Assembly: GCA_002286855.1 (NCBI GenBank)
Contig: NRSV01000044.1
Coordinates: forward strand, 248,001-312,000
Direction of reading: 5' to 3'
Source: Bipolaris cookei
Taxonomy: Eukaryota > Ascomycota > Dothideomycetes > Pleosporales > Pleosporaceae
Length of the DNA stretch: 64,000 nucleotides
In this document: piece by piece, positions 11,450-22,950 of the stretch
How positions within the stretch are numbered: the stretch's first letter is position 1
Layout of the letters: each line of letters begins with the position of its first letter
Position numbers and translations under genes: made by a program
The notes under the pieces: model-generated
The model's input: only the letters and a program-made list of their open reading frames with translations
What the model was told of the DNA's origin: nothing
Database searches by the model: none

Positions 11450-12965
11450 ATGGCCCTCTCCTCAGACACTGGCGCGCACGTCGTGCAAACAATGGTAGCC
11501 GAGGCGACTCCTCGCGTCGTAAACCCATATCCAAACAAAGTCATCCATGCCGACATACGGATACAATCGATTAACGAAGAGCCATCCCAAGATGGACCGG
11601 TCCAGCAGAGCGATGGGTGCATGCCCGGAAGCACCTCAAGCGCGGCAGATGCTGAATACCAAGAAAGAGCCGCAGAGATGCAGAACTGGTGGGCTGAGGC
11701 TATTGCACGCAATATGGACCTGCCGGAGGGGTATTCTCATGTCGCAGTGCTGATCATCAAGTGGGCGGATGACCTTGACGAGCTCAAGACGGGCGAAGAG
11801 GTGAGTTGTTGTGAAACACTTGTTGGCGTGCGTCGCCGTCTGACCTTACTAGGCAAGGGAACTCGACTCTCTCTTCCGTGAGAAATTCAACTACGCCACC
11901 AGCATCGTCGAACTCAACGTCGTCAAAAAGCCACAGCACCAGCTAGACAGCTATGTTAGTGATTTCATCTGCAATAACGACGGACCAGACAACCTCTTGA
12001 TTGTATACTACACCGGCCATGGCGTCTTCAACGACCAGAAACACTGTCTCGAACTCACGGGCAGTCTCCGTAATAATGCTCTGCTCCAGGATAGAGGATT
12101 CCGCACGGCCGCCCGCGCAACTTGGAACAAGGCAGAAGATCTTCTCAGGCATGAGGATGTCGAGGGAGATGTCCTGACCATTTTGGACACCTGCTACTCG
12201 AGCAATTTTGTCAAGTCTTCCAAGGATGGCCACAAGCGATTTGAGCTCCTCAGCGCATGTGCAATCGATCAGACGACTGAAGCTCCTGGTAAGAATTCAT
12301 ACACCCGCGCGCTCATTGATGCTCTCAAGGAGCTTCTGGACAAAGACAGCGAGGGTCCGATATCTACATTTCGTCTGTATCAGCGTATCAACATGGACCC
12401 TCGCCGCAAGGATACTCCATCCCAGATATGGTCCCGTGGTAAGAGCGTTCACTATAGCGAACAGCACATCTTTCTGGCGCCTCTGAAATTTGCGAAGGCG
12501 CATGCTTTGCACTTGCCTAGTTGGCGGACCAGGCCAAGGGGCTACTTGACCCTGCGTTTTGGTCTCCGAGATCCAGTCCTAAACCAGCAGCAGATTGAGT
12601 TTATGACCAAAGCTCTCTCTAAGTCTTTTGCCAACAAGGCATTGATGGGTCTAAGGAAGATTGAGTGGGTGGAAATGGAGTCTGCACCTCCCATGTCGCA
12701 TTTCGAGCGTATTGCTTCCATCATACGCGTCGTGGCACAGTGGAAGAAGGCTGTGGTTAAGAAAAAGGAAGCAAGGCAGTCACAGCGCCAGGTCAACCAA
12801 TCCACACTACCGCACATAAACGTCGAATCAGCCAATGCATTACACAAGCGCGCACGCACAGAAGCGGAAACGGATGAGCTGCCACATGCGAAGAGGGCAT
12901 ACCTAGATACCTCGCACCCTCCCTCCCCGCCAGTGTCAGAGTCTTCGCGTGCCGAAGACTCCTGA
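11450..12965 (+). CDS. Caspase-fold (peptidase C14-like) protein
   Basis: Exons 11450-11800 and 11853-12965 are joined across a 52-nt GTGAGT..CTAG intron in phase 0, giving 487 residues. The caspase dyad is visible: His173 in LLIVYYTGHGVF and Cys231 in LTILDTCYSSNF, each ending a hydrophobic strand as in the p20 region of C14 peptidases. After the fold (to about residue 290) comes a segment with alternating helices (SHFERIASIIRVVAQWKKA), then a basic tail with possible nuclear-localisation clusters (LHKRARTEAE, PHAKRAY) and a proline/serine-rich end. No N-terminal prodomain, death domain or NLR module is present. It is not a canonical metacaspase, being longer and lacking the Q/N-rich prodomain. 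Such stand-alone caspase-like proteins occur in Pezizomycotina, some linked to regulated cell death; a role here is inference. Confidence 0.8.
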
Positions 12966-13464
12966 AGTCGTATTCCCTTTTACCGATTTCCTTGAACTTT
13001 TTTTTTCGCATTTCAGTTGAGCTTGCTTGAGCTTAGAATACCCATTGTCTTGTTGCTGTATACCATGATTTCAACTTATTTTTTTTTAATTTCCATAGTT
13101 CTGTATCATTGCGTCTTTGGCTGCGTTGGCTGCGTTGGCTGCGTTTTTCTCGCTCATGTGGTGAAGGTGGCGCCACTTCTCAATCTCACCACCATCACCA
13201 AACTAGCTTACCCAATGCAATGCAATAACGCCACACATTGCCGTATCCTCTACACTGTCACCTTGTCCTCACACAAATTACCGTCCACGCTCCGTGATTG
13301 CATGATTTCGTCCGCTAACTATTCGTATAAAAGCTTTGAGTACCTACCGCTTTACTTCTAACCATCACAACAAAGCATCAATAATCACAACTACATTACA
13401 CATATACACATTAAGGCTTGCATCTCAATCACAACCAGAGATCCCAATAAATACAACGCCAAAA

Positions 13465-13776
13465 ATGACAGCTACCACAATCATCGCAGCCGTACCAACA
13501 AACCAACACGACCACACTATCGGTCATTGCCGCGCTCAACGGCAAACGCTTTACGCGTACACCGAGCATTGCCAAATAGCTGATACAAAACCAACCCCTA
13601 CTATTGCACAAACTCAATGCTGCAGTGAAGAGGAGTGGGCAGAGAGTCCGGAAGAACTTGCGCGCTGGGGTATGCAAGCTTCTGAGCCAGCGGGGCAAGA
13701 TAATGTTTCTGCGAGGAGAGTGCATGAAGAAGCGGAGTGTCTGAGGATCGAGGATATTGCAAAATTTTGGCAGTGA
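13465..13776 (+). CDS. Small hypothetical protein (103 residues)
   Basis: Start ATG 13465 sits in a good context (CCAAAAATG) after a long A/C-rich leader with many CAAC/CATC runs, and a TATAAAAG-like box lies at about 13325. The protein has no signal peptide or membrane segment. It is rich in Thr, His, Gln and Glu, with a histidine/cysteine-containing middle and an acidic, amphipathic C-terminal third (EEWAESPEELARWG). I recognise no family. The promoter and leader features suggest a real, perhaps strongly expressed gene rather than chance. Confidence 0.5.
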   Translation: MTATTIIAAVPTNQHDHTIGHCRAQRQTLYAYTEHCQIADTKPTPTIAQTQCCSEEEWAESPEELARWGMQASEPAGQDNVSARRVHEEAECLRIEDIAKFWQ

Positions 13777-14114
13777 TTTGATATGAGTACTGGAGTCTAG
13801 GAGCAGGAAAGGTTTTTGATCACGTTGCGGGGGCTTTTTTTTGTACAATAGGGTTTAAAATGGTGGAATGGGTAATGATGCATGAAGCATATGTATACTC
13901 CATATGAAAACACTCATGCTCATTCCATTTATCTTTAATAGTTACATTAATTCTATAGAAGCCATGTTAAATCAAATCATTACACCGATTTTTTATGCAA
14001 AAATTGCAATTGCATGTTAGTAAATGACAGACTGCAACCAGTGCTGACGAAAGGGACGGAATCGTCCTGCCCCACATTACCCACACCTCACTTCACGTCA
14101 AAATTTTATCTTAT
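13777..14114. other. AT-rich gene-free stretch
   Basis: This is the 3' flank of the preceding small gene and AT-rich DNA up to a decayed LTR. Nothing else is seen. Confidence 0.5.
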
Positions 14115-14346
14115 TGTTGAGAATATGTGAGTTCAGTCTAGGTTGGTAGAAGATGCATTAGGGATTCGTGTGATGGAGTGGAAGGTGCCGCGGTGGTCTG
14201 TACTACGTCCGTGCACACAACATAGTTATGTTATCGTATTGTGCACACGTAACAGTAAGATGTGACAATACAATACAGAGCGGCTACCCTACATCCTCCC
14301 AACAGGTTCTCTTTAGTCATACTGCGAAAGGGACCTCGTTTTAACA
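14115..14346. repeat. Decayed solo LTR, family 2
   Basis: It starts TGTTGAGAATATGTGAGTTC and ends TTTTAACA, aligned with the copy at 7433-7658. No target duplication is seen (CTTAT before, TCTCT after), so it is older or its flanks have changed. It lies 55 bp upstream of the tRNA-Ser gene. Confidence 0.65.
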
Positions 14347-14401
14347 TCTCTAATATATTTTATTCAAAAATAAAAACATCCATCAATTACCACAGCATTC
14401 A

Positions 14402-14492
14402 GGTGCGGTGCCAGAGTGGTTAATGGGTATGACTCGAATTCACTAGATATCATATGGCTTCGGCCGCAGGAGTTCGAATCTCCTCCGCATCG
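14402..14492 (+). tRNA. tRNA-Ser(CGA) with a short intron
   Basis: The acceptor stem GGTGCGG pairs with CCGCATC (one G-T pair), with discriminator G at 14492. The D arm is CCA-GAGTGGTTAA-TGG. The anticodon stem TATGA/TCATA brackets CTCGAA plus an intron of about 10 nt placed after the base 3' of the anticodon, as in eukaryotic tRNA genes. The anticodon CGA reads TCG (serine). The long variable arm GGC-TTCG-GCC confirms the serine/leucine class, and the T arm is AGGAG-TTCGAAT-CTCCT. The exact intron end can shift by one base. Confidence 0.9.
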
Positions 14493-14495
14493 TTC

Positions 14496-14501
14496 TTTTT
14501 T
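14496..14501 (+). terminator. RNA polymerase III terminator of tRNA-Ser
   Basis: A run of six T on the coding strand begins 3 bases after the tRNA 3' end; a second T-run follows about 8 bases later as back-up. Confidence 0.75.
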
Positions 14502-14510
14502 GCATTTTTT

Positions 14511-15399
14511 TCTCGGCTCTTACAACATCATCTGAACGTATACAGTAAATTTATTTTCGCACATTCGTGTGGCTTTAGCTAAATGTTCACTTTCTTTTTG
14601 CTTCGCTTGGCATGACTCGGCAGGGTGCGGGCAGCGTATGGATGCTCAGGAATACAAAAGAGCATAATTATGCCGAACGCAGAGTGTTTTGCTGCTCAAA
14701 GAAGAGATTATGTGGTGAAGTGTATATGTGTGTCATTGCAAGAGACTACAAGATGATTCAGTATGGAATTCAGCTTATCTACTTCCTAGTACATTCGCAA
14801 TATGAAGCGATTTCATTCCCTCAATCTAGGTATCTACCTAAAGGCATTCTTAAAAAGCATCCAATATTTTACCGCCCATAATCAGAGCACCACGAATGTT
14901 CAACCCCGAAGATTATACTAAACTGTATCGTACACTATGTAATTTTTCCAAAACTCTATTGAGCAACACAGTGCCGTGCTCATCGATTGCTAGGCTATAG
15001 GTACGTAGCGCAAATTCCAATTTCGTATCTTGACCATAGTCCAGTTGCTTTGACAAGTGATTCAACCTTTTTATAATGTTTTCGCCTAGAATTGTTGTGT
15101 AATTTGCTGATGGATATGTCACAGGCAAGTGTATGATATATGTCTGTCTATCCCAGAGGATCTGGAGGTGGGCTATATACAGGATCGGAGCCGAGGCGCT
15201 ATGCCCAACAGGGTGAGGCTCGGCAGAGCCATAACAGGATAATTCTTCAGAATTACGTCTAAACCCTAAATTTCTGGGGACTGACTTACTGGAATGGATC
15301 AGATACTATTCACAATGTCACACTGACACTGCATCATTTGTTCTAAAAGTGCAGCAGCATCATCTCTCGGCAATGACAGATGTAGGACTTTTCACAAAG
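14511..15399. other. Gene-free AT-rich stretch
   Basis: No supported gene. A 70-codon open stretch on the minus strand (14913-15128) lacks an ATG and any recognised family. The region is AT-rich DNA between the tRNA and a recent solo LTR. Confidence 0.5.
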
Positions 15400-15622
15400 T
15401 GTCACGGTAACCACCGGGTTGCCATAACACCTGGATTCTGCTGCTGATTGGCTGAGTGCTACCGAGGTACTACACGTACGCTAGCCACCCATGATATATT
15501 CTGTTGACGAATTTCTGTTCTGATTCCTTACGCAACGTCTTGAGTCTTCACAGATAGTGTACGTAGCAATTCACCAACGCTTCCCAAAGCTTTTGGATTC
15601 GTGCTCCTAGCATCTTGTGACA
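15400..15622. repeat. Recent solo LTR, family 3 (223 bp)
   Basis: It runs TGTCACGG..CTTGTGACA and is flanked by the perfect 5-bp duplication CAAAG (15395-15399, 15623-15627). By reading, it is identical over its whole length to the repeat at 46504-46726, so both insertions are recent. No internal part of the parent retroelement was identified. Confidence 0.9.
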
Positions 15623-15883
15623 CAAAGTTTGGTCTTCACTCTGGGTAACATGTACATACATGACAAAGTGAAACAGATTCATATTATCGTGACGGCTACA
15701 ATGGATATCGTACGTAGATGCGCAGTAGTATCACTCGCTTAGTGTAGTTGCCCCGAGGGTTTTAGAGCACAGCTCCAGAAAAAAACCGCCAGCCACAACA
15801 CAACCAAACACTCTTGATCAACATTCGTCAAGCTAATGCTGTCCTAATGTACAAAAAATTGACACGCAAGAACGCGCCCATAT

Positions 15884-17434
15884 CTACAATAGCATCTTCC
15901 TGGGATCCTCAATGTACTCCTTGACCTTGACCAAGAAAGTAACAGCCTCTCGTCCGTCAAGAAGTCTGTGGTCGTAGGTGAGGGCGAGGTACATCATCGG
16001 CCTGATTTCAACCTTTCCGTTGATGGCGACAGGCTTCTCCTTAATGGCATGCAGACCGAGCACAGCCGTTTGTGGGAGGTTGATGATGGGAGTGCCCATC
16101 AGACTGCCGAAGACACCACCGTTGGAGATGGTAAAGGTACCACCGGCCATGTCCTCAATGGTGAGCTTGTTGTCACGTGCCTTTTTGCCGAGGTCGGCAA
16201 TGGCCTTCTCGATGCCAACCATATCCATGCTCTCTGCGTTCCTAACGACAGGTGTGACAAGACCCTTCTCGGTAGCGACGGCAACCGAGATGTCGACGTA
16301 ATCGCGGTACACAATCGTGTCGCCGCCGTTGGGACCCTCAATGGAAGCGTTGACAGCGGGGACGTCGCGTGCGGCGAGGATGCAGGCGCGGGAGAAGGCG
16401 GACATGAAACCGAGCTTGACGCCCTTGTTCTTGAGAATCTCATCCTTGTAGAGCTTGCGGAACTCCATGATGGAGGACATGTCGACTTCGTTGAAGGTGG
16501 TCAGAGAAGCGGCCGTGTTTTGCGACTGCTTGAGACGCTCGGCGATTCGGAGACGCATGCGGTTCATCTTGACCTGCATTGAACAGTTAGTGCACATGTA
16601 ATATGAGACGGACTCTATAGACATACGCGACGCTCCTCACGGCTGCCGGGGATTGCGGGCTTGGGCTCCTCCTTTGGCTTGGAGTCCTTCTTGGGCTCAG
16701 GCTTTGGTTCCTGCTTGGGCTGCTCTTGTTGCTTAGGAGGCGCTGGCTTGGACTCCTCCTTTGGCGGCTCAGGCTGAGACTGCTCCTGCTGGCCTTCAGG
16801 TTGCGATGAAGTCTCCTGGTCCTGGGAAGCGGGTTCCTTGGACTCCTGGCTGGCTTCCTTCTTTCCACCTTCTTGCGCCGCGCCAGGCTCAAGCTTCACA
16901 ATCTCCTGTCCAACAGTGACGGTGTCCTCCTCGTTGACCAGGAACTCCTTGATGATTCCGGCCTCGGGCGCATTTACAGCAACGTCAATCTTATCCGTCT
17001 CAATGGTTGCGATTTCCTCGTCTTGCTCAACATGGTCGCCAACCTCTGCACACGTCGTTAGCTTGCCCCCGCAGTCGAGCAACGAGAGTTGATCGCACGT
17101 TTTGACCATTGCTTGAGGGTTCCCTCAGTGATGGACTCGGCCATTTCGGGCACCTTGACGATGGTGTCGGCATAGGTTCTTATCTGCTTGAGAGCGCATA
17201 GGCGCTGTGAGGAGAGCTGGTCTGGCCGCCTGTGTGGGGGGTGTCAGTTGATGGCACGTCGGTGGGGTGGAGCAATTGGTGGCACCTTGAGGCCTGGCGG
17301 AGCAGACCGGACGAGTTGGCTTTGGCGAGGGCTGAGTAGGAGCGGGCAGCAGGAGTACATTGAGGGCTCGCGCGCAAAGCTCGCACAGAGCGCATGGCAG
17401 CTGGCAGACGGCGGATACACTGTTGGCCAGACAT
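15884..17434 (-). CDS. KGD2: Dihydrolipoamide succinyltransferase, E2 of 2-oxoglutarate dehydrogenase
   Basis: E2 transfers the succinyl group from lipoamide to CoA in the mitochondrial 2-oxoglutarate dehydrogenase complex (TCA cycle). Exons 17434-17286, 17229-17099, 17045-16627 and 16573-15884 (introns 56, 53 and 53 nt) give 462 residues, near yeast Kgd2 (463). Order: an arginine/serine-rich mitochondrial presequence (about 1-65), a lipoyl domain starting TIVKVPEMAESITEG with the lipoyl lysine at 112 in ETDKIDV, a long Pro/Glu/Lys/Gln linker (about 155-230) in place of a peripheral-subunit-binding domain as in other Kgd2 proteins, and the catalytic acyltransferase domain (about 234-462) with His435 and Asp439 in TYDHRLLDG. 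Splicing is essential, since the lipoyl domain is split by the second intron. It lies tandem with the transporter gene at 17842-19585 but is unrelated to it. Confidence 0.95.
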
Positions 17435-17841
17435 GACGGGCAGATAAGCGAGGACCGAAAAAGAAACGAGAGGGGCGGGGAGAGATGGACGCCTGGGTGC
17501 GGGCGAGGAGAGATTTGCTATGCGATAGTATGCTTGGGCAAAAGGACAGAAGACTTGAGGCAATTCAACAGCGATGATGCAGTTCTCAAACAGGCACAGC
17601 AACCTCTTATGTAAGCACGGGTTCCGTATTCCGCCCTCCGCACAGGCCCCATCACTGCGAGGCGAGTAATAGCTTCGTACATACATGTAGTATATTAAAG
17701 TGTGTAGTCGTGTTACTAACTATAGCTCGCTATGCTGTTTATACATGCATACCAATCATCATCATTACAATTTTAGTTGCATATTACGACCAGTCCCAGT
17801 GGTCTTTCATACAGAAGAAATGTGATTCTACCCTCCTCACC

Positions 17842-19585
17842 TCACAATTTGACCGTACTCCTCGCCCGAATTCTCTCGCCAAACTTGATGAATAAAAATG
17901 GCATCGGTACCAGTAACATAGATACGAACCCCAACATGCTATTTCCCCACCCGTACCCCATCTTCTCGTACATGGTCTGACTGCTCAGTGGAATGAACGC
18001 TGCAGCCAGACTCCTCAGCACGGTGCTTGCTGCCATGGCACTCGCTGCATGCACCGTGAATACATCAACCAGGTACGTGGTCGCGGGCATAAATGACATC
18101 AACAGGCCAAATCCAATCATGCCCGTTGCAACCTCGGGCACCATAAAGTGCGTCTGGTACTGGATGCTCCAGCCGTAGATGAAGAGGCCGCAGGGGATAG
18201 CGATGCCGCCAATGCACATCATGTACAGACGATGCTCTGGGCAAAAATCGCCGCGTTTGATGTGCTTGTCGACGATCTTGTTGCCATAGCGGACGTAAAC
18301 TAATTGTCCAATGAGTGAGCCGACACCCAGACCTAGGAACGAAAGACCGCTTATCCCATCCTTCCATCCGTACTGTCCCTTGAAGACGGTTGAGAAGGTG
18401 GTGAAGAGGATGTAAAGGTAGGAATACGTGATAGCGATGTAAAGGGAGATGGAAAAGCAAATTGTCGAAAGAAACAACATTTTAGTGGGACGAATAATCG
18501 AGTATTTGAAGAGTTGGCGGGGAGAAAGTCCCGTGTCGAGTTTGGAGCGAAGTTTGGAATTGCCGGTCGAGGCTTTGAGACGGTTGACTTTGCGTTGAAG
18601 GATGATGATGGCAGACGTTTCTGACATGAGCATGAGCGACATAATGAAAAATGCGCTGCCCTGAACGTCGAGTCAGTCAGCCTCCTACACACCATGATGT
18701 GAAACCTACCACTATAGCCACGAACCAAAAGTTCCATCTCCACCCTTTCGCAACCGTAAGGAAGCCACCGATGATAGGCCCAACGCAAGGTCCAATTGCT
18801 AAATCAAACTTATTAGCCACTCCCCCATACGAAAATGATCATATCAACTTACTAGGTCCCATCATCCACACCGCCATTGCCGTCCCTCTCTGCTCCCTCG
18901 GAATCAAATCCGCAATCGTACCACCGCCCAGAACCATGGGCGCCCCCCCAAAACACCCCATGAAGAACCTAAACACAATAAACTGCACCATATTCGTCGC
19001 CACCGCCGCTGCAATCGTAAACACAATGAACAAGAAATTGCAACTATGGTATAGCGGCAGCCGCCCGTACATTTCGGACAGCGGCGCGATTATCAGCGGC
19101 CCAAATGCGAAGCCAAGCACGTACACTGATACCATGAAACCTGAGAGTAGGCTGCTTGTTGAATGGAAATCGCGCATGACTTCAGGTACACCGGGTGCGA
19201 ACTGCGAGCTCGCGAGGGGTGTGAGGAAAGTGATTGCGGAGACTATAGATACTGTGCCCCATTTTTTGGTGGCATTCCAGTTCATTGGGTTCTCTAAGTC
19301 GTCTGGGCCGTCGAAATCGACGATGTTGGGGTCGTGGTCTTCTTCTAGGTCATCGCCGCTAGATATTGAATTGGCATTGCCCTTTTCGACATCTTTGTTT
19401 CCCGTTTCGTATTCATCTTTGGTCTTGTGTTTCCAGGGTGCCTTGCCGGAAGTTTGACTTGGCACTTGGTATATTGAGCCAAGGTTGGTTGGGATATCTG
19501 CATCGTGGCCTTCGGCTACTGCTTGGTCGATGATCTCGCTTCTTGTGGGGTGTCGATAGAGTTCTGATGGCCTTTGCTCGGACAT
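17842..19585 (-). CDS. MFS transporter, DHA1 (drug:H+ antiporter) type
   Basis: Exons 19585-18853, 18798-18710 and 18660-17842 (introns 54 and 49 nt, GTAAGT..TTAG and GTAGGT..CAG) give 546 residues. The first 100 residues are hydrophilic, followed by the DHA1-typical DPNIVDFDGPDDLENPMNW leading into helix 1. Motif A-like PLSEMYGRLPLY and antiporter motif C-like GPCVGP (248-252, created across the first intron) are present, and about 12 hydrophobic segments are visible. The only ATG at the head of the frame is 19585. This family exports toxic compounds, polyamines or secondary metabolites from the plasma membrane; the substrate cannot be told. No biosynthetic cluster genes lie nearby. Confidence 0.9.
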
Positions 19586-20660
19586 GATGTCGATGTGTGA
19601 AGGATAGAAGAGGTCTTGTGTTTGAGTCAAGTTACTATCATTCGATGTTCAGATGATATTGCGCCGCTCGTCGTTTCGAAAATAAAGAGGCTGGTAAAGA
19701 ACACTTAGAGGTAACTAGTAGCTAAACCGACGGCACTGAGATATGCATGCCTCTCAACTGTTTGTATCCGCGCCCGGGAATAGGCAAAGCAAATAACTGG
19801 CACAAACGTACGCGTACAAACAGCAGCATGATTGCTTAACAAGCACAAGATGGAATACGGCTAGATTACAACTAGCAGCCAAGTACGGGCCGGGGGCGTG
19901 CAATCACCTCTATGCTCGCAGCGTCGGTGGCTTGTCACGCAGAGATTGAGCGCTTAACTCCGAACATGGGTGCTTCAGGGCGTAAGGTGTGTTTTTTACC
20001 CAGGGGCCCCAAGCAAGTATACACTTGCATTGAATATTCGTAGGGCGCGTTCACATACGTCGTAGGCAACATTAATGGAGCCGTACCAGATCAAGTCTCT
20101 TGCATCTGCCTAACCCCGAGACTCGCAAATTCCAGAGTACCATTCCGCAGATATTGGTGAAAGGGGACATGTCCCGTATTGTTTAACCGAAATAGCCCCT
20201 CTTTTCCCTACACGTAACTAGCCTGCATTTTCGCCCATGGTCGCATAACTACTCCTGCGGCTCAAAGCCAAGTCCCATTTCTATCCTCTGTGTAACATAT
20301 AACTAGGACGTCATTTCTTTCTGGGAATTTGTAAGCGTTGAATGCAAGTCGTATTGCTCGCGTCATGTGTCAAATCAAAGATATGTTGGTCGTCTACTAC
20401 TATCCGCTAGTATGTATGCAACCTTGCAACCATCACGACGCCTCGGCCGAGCCGGTGAGCACACCGCCCCACGGCTATTGGCTCCTGTGACCCATAGCGC
20501 CCCACTAGTGCCCTTCGGGGGTTACAATGTCGCGACTCCGAAGATGTCGTGACTCCGAAGATAAAGTGACTGGAATACAGTACGTTGTCCATTTCGTCGG
20601 CTAGTCACCGTTATACACACATACTTACGACTGGCTATCTGCACACTTGCCAATAGCGGG
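19586..20660. other. Gene-free stretch upstream of the MFS transporter
   Basis: Presumed promoter DNA of the transporter near 19586-20000. A doubled CGACTCCGAAGAT-like unit lies at about 20531-20562. No gene was recognised. Confidence 0.5.
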
Positions 20661-20665
20661 CATGT

Positions 20666-20830
20666 TATTATTCCATTGTAGTCTATTTAGCTCGTGGCCA
20701 TGTAAGACTTTGTCCAAAGGCCGTTCTATGGGGCAATTATTTACAGATTGGGAGGTGTATAACGTGGCTATTGTGCTTTGGCCTTTATCTAGCAGAGCTA
20801 TTTCTGGTTTTCTAGATACCTGGTGCTAAG
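20666..20830 (-). repeat. 5'-truncated LINE 3' end (Tad1-type tail)
   Basis: Read on the minus strand it ends GGCCACGAGCTAAATAGACT then AATGGAATAATAAC, and contains ATAGAACGGCC..AAGTCTTACATGG. The same tail follows the LINE ORF2 remnant at 47483-48154 and recurs, reversed, at 30530-30680 and 47350-47465. Short 3' pieces are the usual product of incomplete LINE reverse transcription. Confidence 0.7.
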
Positions 20831-20916
20831 AAGCGCTTTGATAACAGGGAGAGATGTAGGGCAGCTAGGCTACCTTCCAGCAAGCTCTCACAGGATATAG
20901 GAAATAGTACTTAGTA

Positions 20917-22002
20917 ACGTGTTTCACCACCGAACCGGCAGCTTTCTTACCCTACTCCGCCTTCGTAACAATATCACGCAATACCACTATAGTATTTCTT
21001 ATTAAGTAGAACAAGATATTATTCTTCAGACGCATCGCTATCCTCTATATCCTCTAATTCTACTTGGCAGGTGCGAGAGTTGTGTCCAATTTGGCTGCAA
21101 CGTCCGCAGCGCCGTTCACTGCGCACCCTCTTCGCAGGCGTTGCACCCTCATTACACCTGCCACCCTCTGCCTCAGCGATCTGATCAGCTATCTGGCCAA
21201 CTGTCTGGGACCCCTCTGTCTGTACGTAGCGCCTCTTGCGAGTTTTTCGCTTTGTTACATCACTAATCGTAGCTTCAAGGCGATCAAGTTTCTCGTGCAT
21301 AAGCACCATATTATGAGCTATCTGCTGAGCGCCCTTACTCAACTGCTGCATCTACTCCTTAAGAGAAGTTGTAGGAGACTCTTGCTAGATTTGCATGCGG
21401 TTTCGAATAAGCGTAGCCTGCGCCTCCATTTCGTGCGCGTTGCGCGGCGTTTTCGGCTCCCAGGTAGGAGTCTCTTGCGCTGGTGGAGTCGGCGTACGCA
21501 ACACGACGTTAAGCTGCGATAAAACAACGTGATAATTGTGTGGCGTAAGCCCAGCACCTAGAAACCCTCCGCGGATATTCTCTGGTGTAATAGCCTTGTA
21601 ATAGGCCTTTTTAAACGCTGGTAGGAAGGTTTCTTTGCTGATATAGTGGATGCGATTGCGTGCCAAGACTGAGATAGCATCACCATACGCGCGCTTCAAC
21701 GGCGAGAAGCAGCCCACATCAAGAGGCTGTAAGAGGTGCGACGAGTGGGGAGGCATACAGAGAAGAATTATCTTCATCTCTTCGCAGAGATCTCGAAAAG
21801 CTACCGAGCAGTGGCTCTCATGGCTGTCAATAATGAGCAGCCTATGCGTCCCCATAGGGCGCGCATGGGAATCGAAGTGACGAAGCCAGTCAAGCGCTAG
21901 ATCGTTGTTCGTCCAGCCAGTAGGACTGACTTGGATTATCCAGTCGCGTGGCAGATCCTTCGTGAACCAGGTAGAGATCAGAACCTTGCCTGCGAAGATG
22001 AG
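20917..22002 (-). mobile_element. Pogo-C-type DNA transposon, 3' half, runs into the assembly gap
   Basis: The left end starts ACGTGTTTCACCACCGAACC after TA (20915-20916). The other terminus lies inside the gap at 22003-22950 or is absent. The coding half is described separately. A reversed terminal fragment of the same kind is seen near 48500-48524. Confidence 0.8.
21019..22002 (-). pseudogene. C-terminal half of a pogo/Fot1-like transposase, broken
   Basis: From the gap edge the minus strand reads GWTNNDLALDWLRHFDSHAR, catalytic block 2 LLIIDSHESHCSVAF, block 3 HSSHLLQPLDVGCFSPLKRA, then GGFLGAGLTPHN and a C-terminal zinc knuckle RCGRCSQIGHNSRTC before an acidic end at 21019. Two in-frame stops (about 21385 and 21352) separate the catalytic part from the knuckle part. 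Spacing between the block 2 and block 3 aspartates fits DD35D. The N-terminal half is hidden by the gap. Confidence 0.85.
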
Positions 22003-22950
22003 NNNNNNNNNNNNNNNNNNNNNNNNNNNNNNNNNNNNNNNNNNNNNNNNNNNNNNNNNNNNNNNNNNNNNNNNNNNNNNNNNNNNNNNNNNNNNNNNNN
22101 NNNNNNNNNNNNNNNNNNNNNNNNNNNNNNNNNNNNNNNNNNNNNNNNNNNNNNNNNNNNNNNNNNNNNNNNNNNNNNNNNNNNNNNNNNNNNNNNNNNN
22201 NNNNNNNNNNNNNNNNNNNNNNNNNNNNNNNNNNNNNNNNNNNNNNNNNNNNNNNNNNNNNNNNNNNNNNNNNNNNNNNNNNNNNNNNNNNNNNNNNNNN
22301 NNNNNNNNNNNNNNNNNNNNNNNNNNNNNNNNNNNNNNNNNNNNNNNNNNNNNNNNNNNNNNNNNNNNNNNNNNNNNNNNNNNNNNNNNNNNNNNNNNNN
22401 NNNNNNNNNNNNNNNNNNNNNNNNNNNNNNNNNNNNNNNNNNNNNNNNNNNNNNNNNNNNNNNNNNNNNNNNNNNNNNNNNNNNNNNNNNNNNNNNNNNN
22501 NNNNNNNNNNNNNNNNNNNNNNNNNNNNNNNNNNNNNNNNNNNNNNNNNNNNNNNNNNNNNNNNNNNNNNNNNNNNNNNNNNNNNNNNNNNNNNNNNNNN
22601 NNNNNNNNNNNNNNNNNNNNNNNNNNNNNNNNNNNNNNNNNNNNNNNNNNNNNNNNNNNNNNNNNNNNNNNNNNNNNNNNNNNNNNNNNNNNNNNNNNNN
22701 NNNNNNNNNNNNNNNNNNNNNNNNNNNNNNNNNNNNNNNNNNNNNNNNNNNNNNNNNNNNNNNNNNNNNNNNNNNNNNNNNNNNNNNNNNNNNNNNNNNN
22801 NNNNNNNNNNNNNNNNNNNNNNNNNNNNNNNNNNNNNNNNNNNNNNNNNNNNNNNNNNNNNNNNNNNNNNNNNNNNNNNNNNNNNNNNNNNNNNNNNNNN
22901 NNNNNNNNNNNNNNNNNNNNNNNNNNNNNNNNNNNNNNNNNNNNNNNNNN
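22003..22950. other. Assembly gap (948 N)
   Basis: Unknown bases lie between a pogo-like transposon on one side and the start of a LINE ORF2 on the other. A full LINE ORF2 needs about 3 kb, so the gap as drawn cannot hold it: either the gap size is wrong or ORF2 is truncated. Confidence 0.95.

Noticed and set aside
14913..15128. 71-codon open stretch on the minus strand
   Set aside because: No ATG at its head, no recognised family and AT-rich context; probably chance or a very old relic.
15968..16582. Long plus-strand open frame opposite KGD2
   Set aside because: It is the antisense shadow of the highly conserved catalytic domain; no promoter or family.
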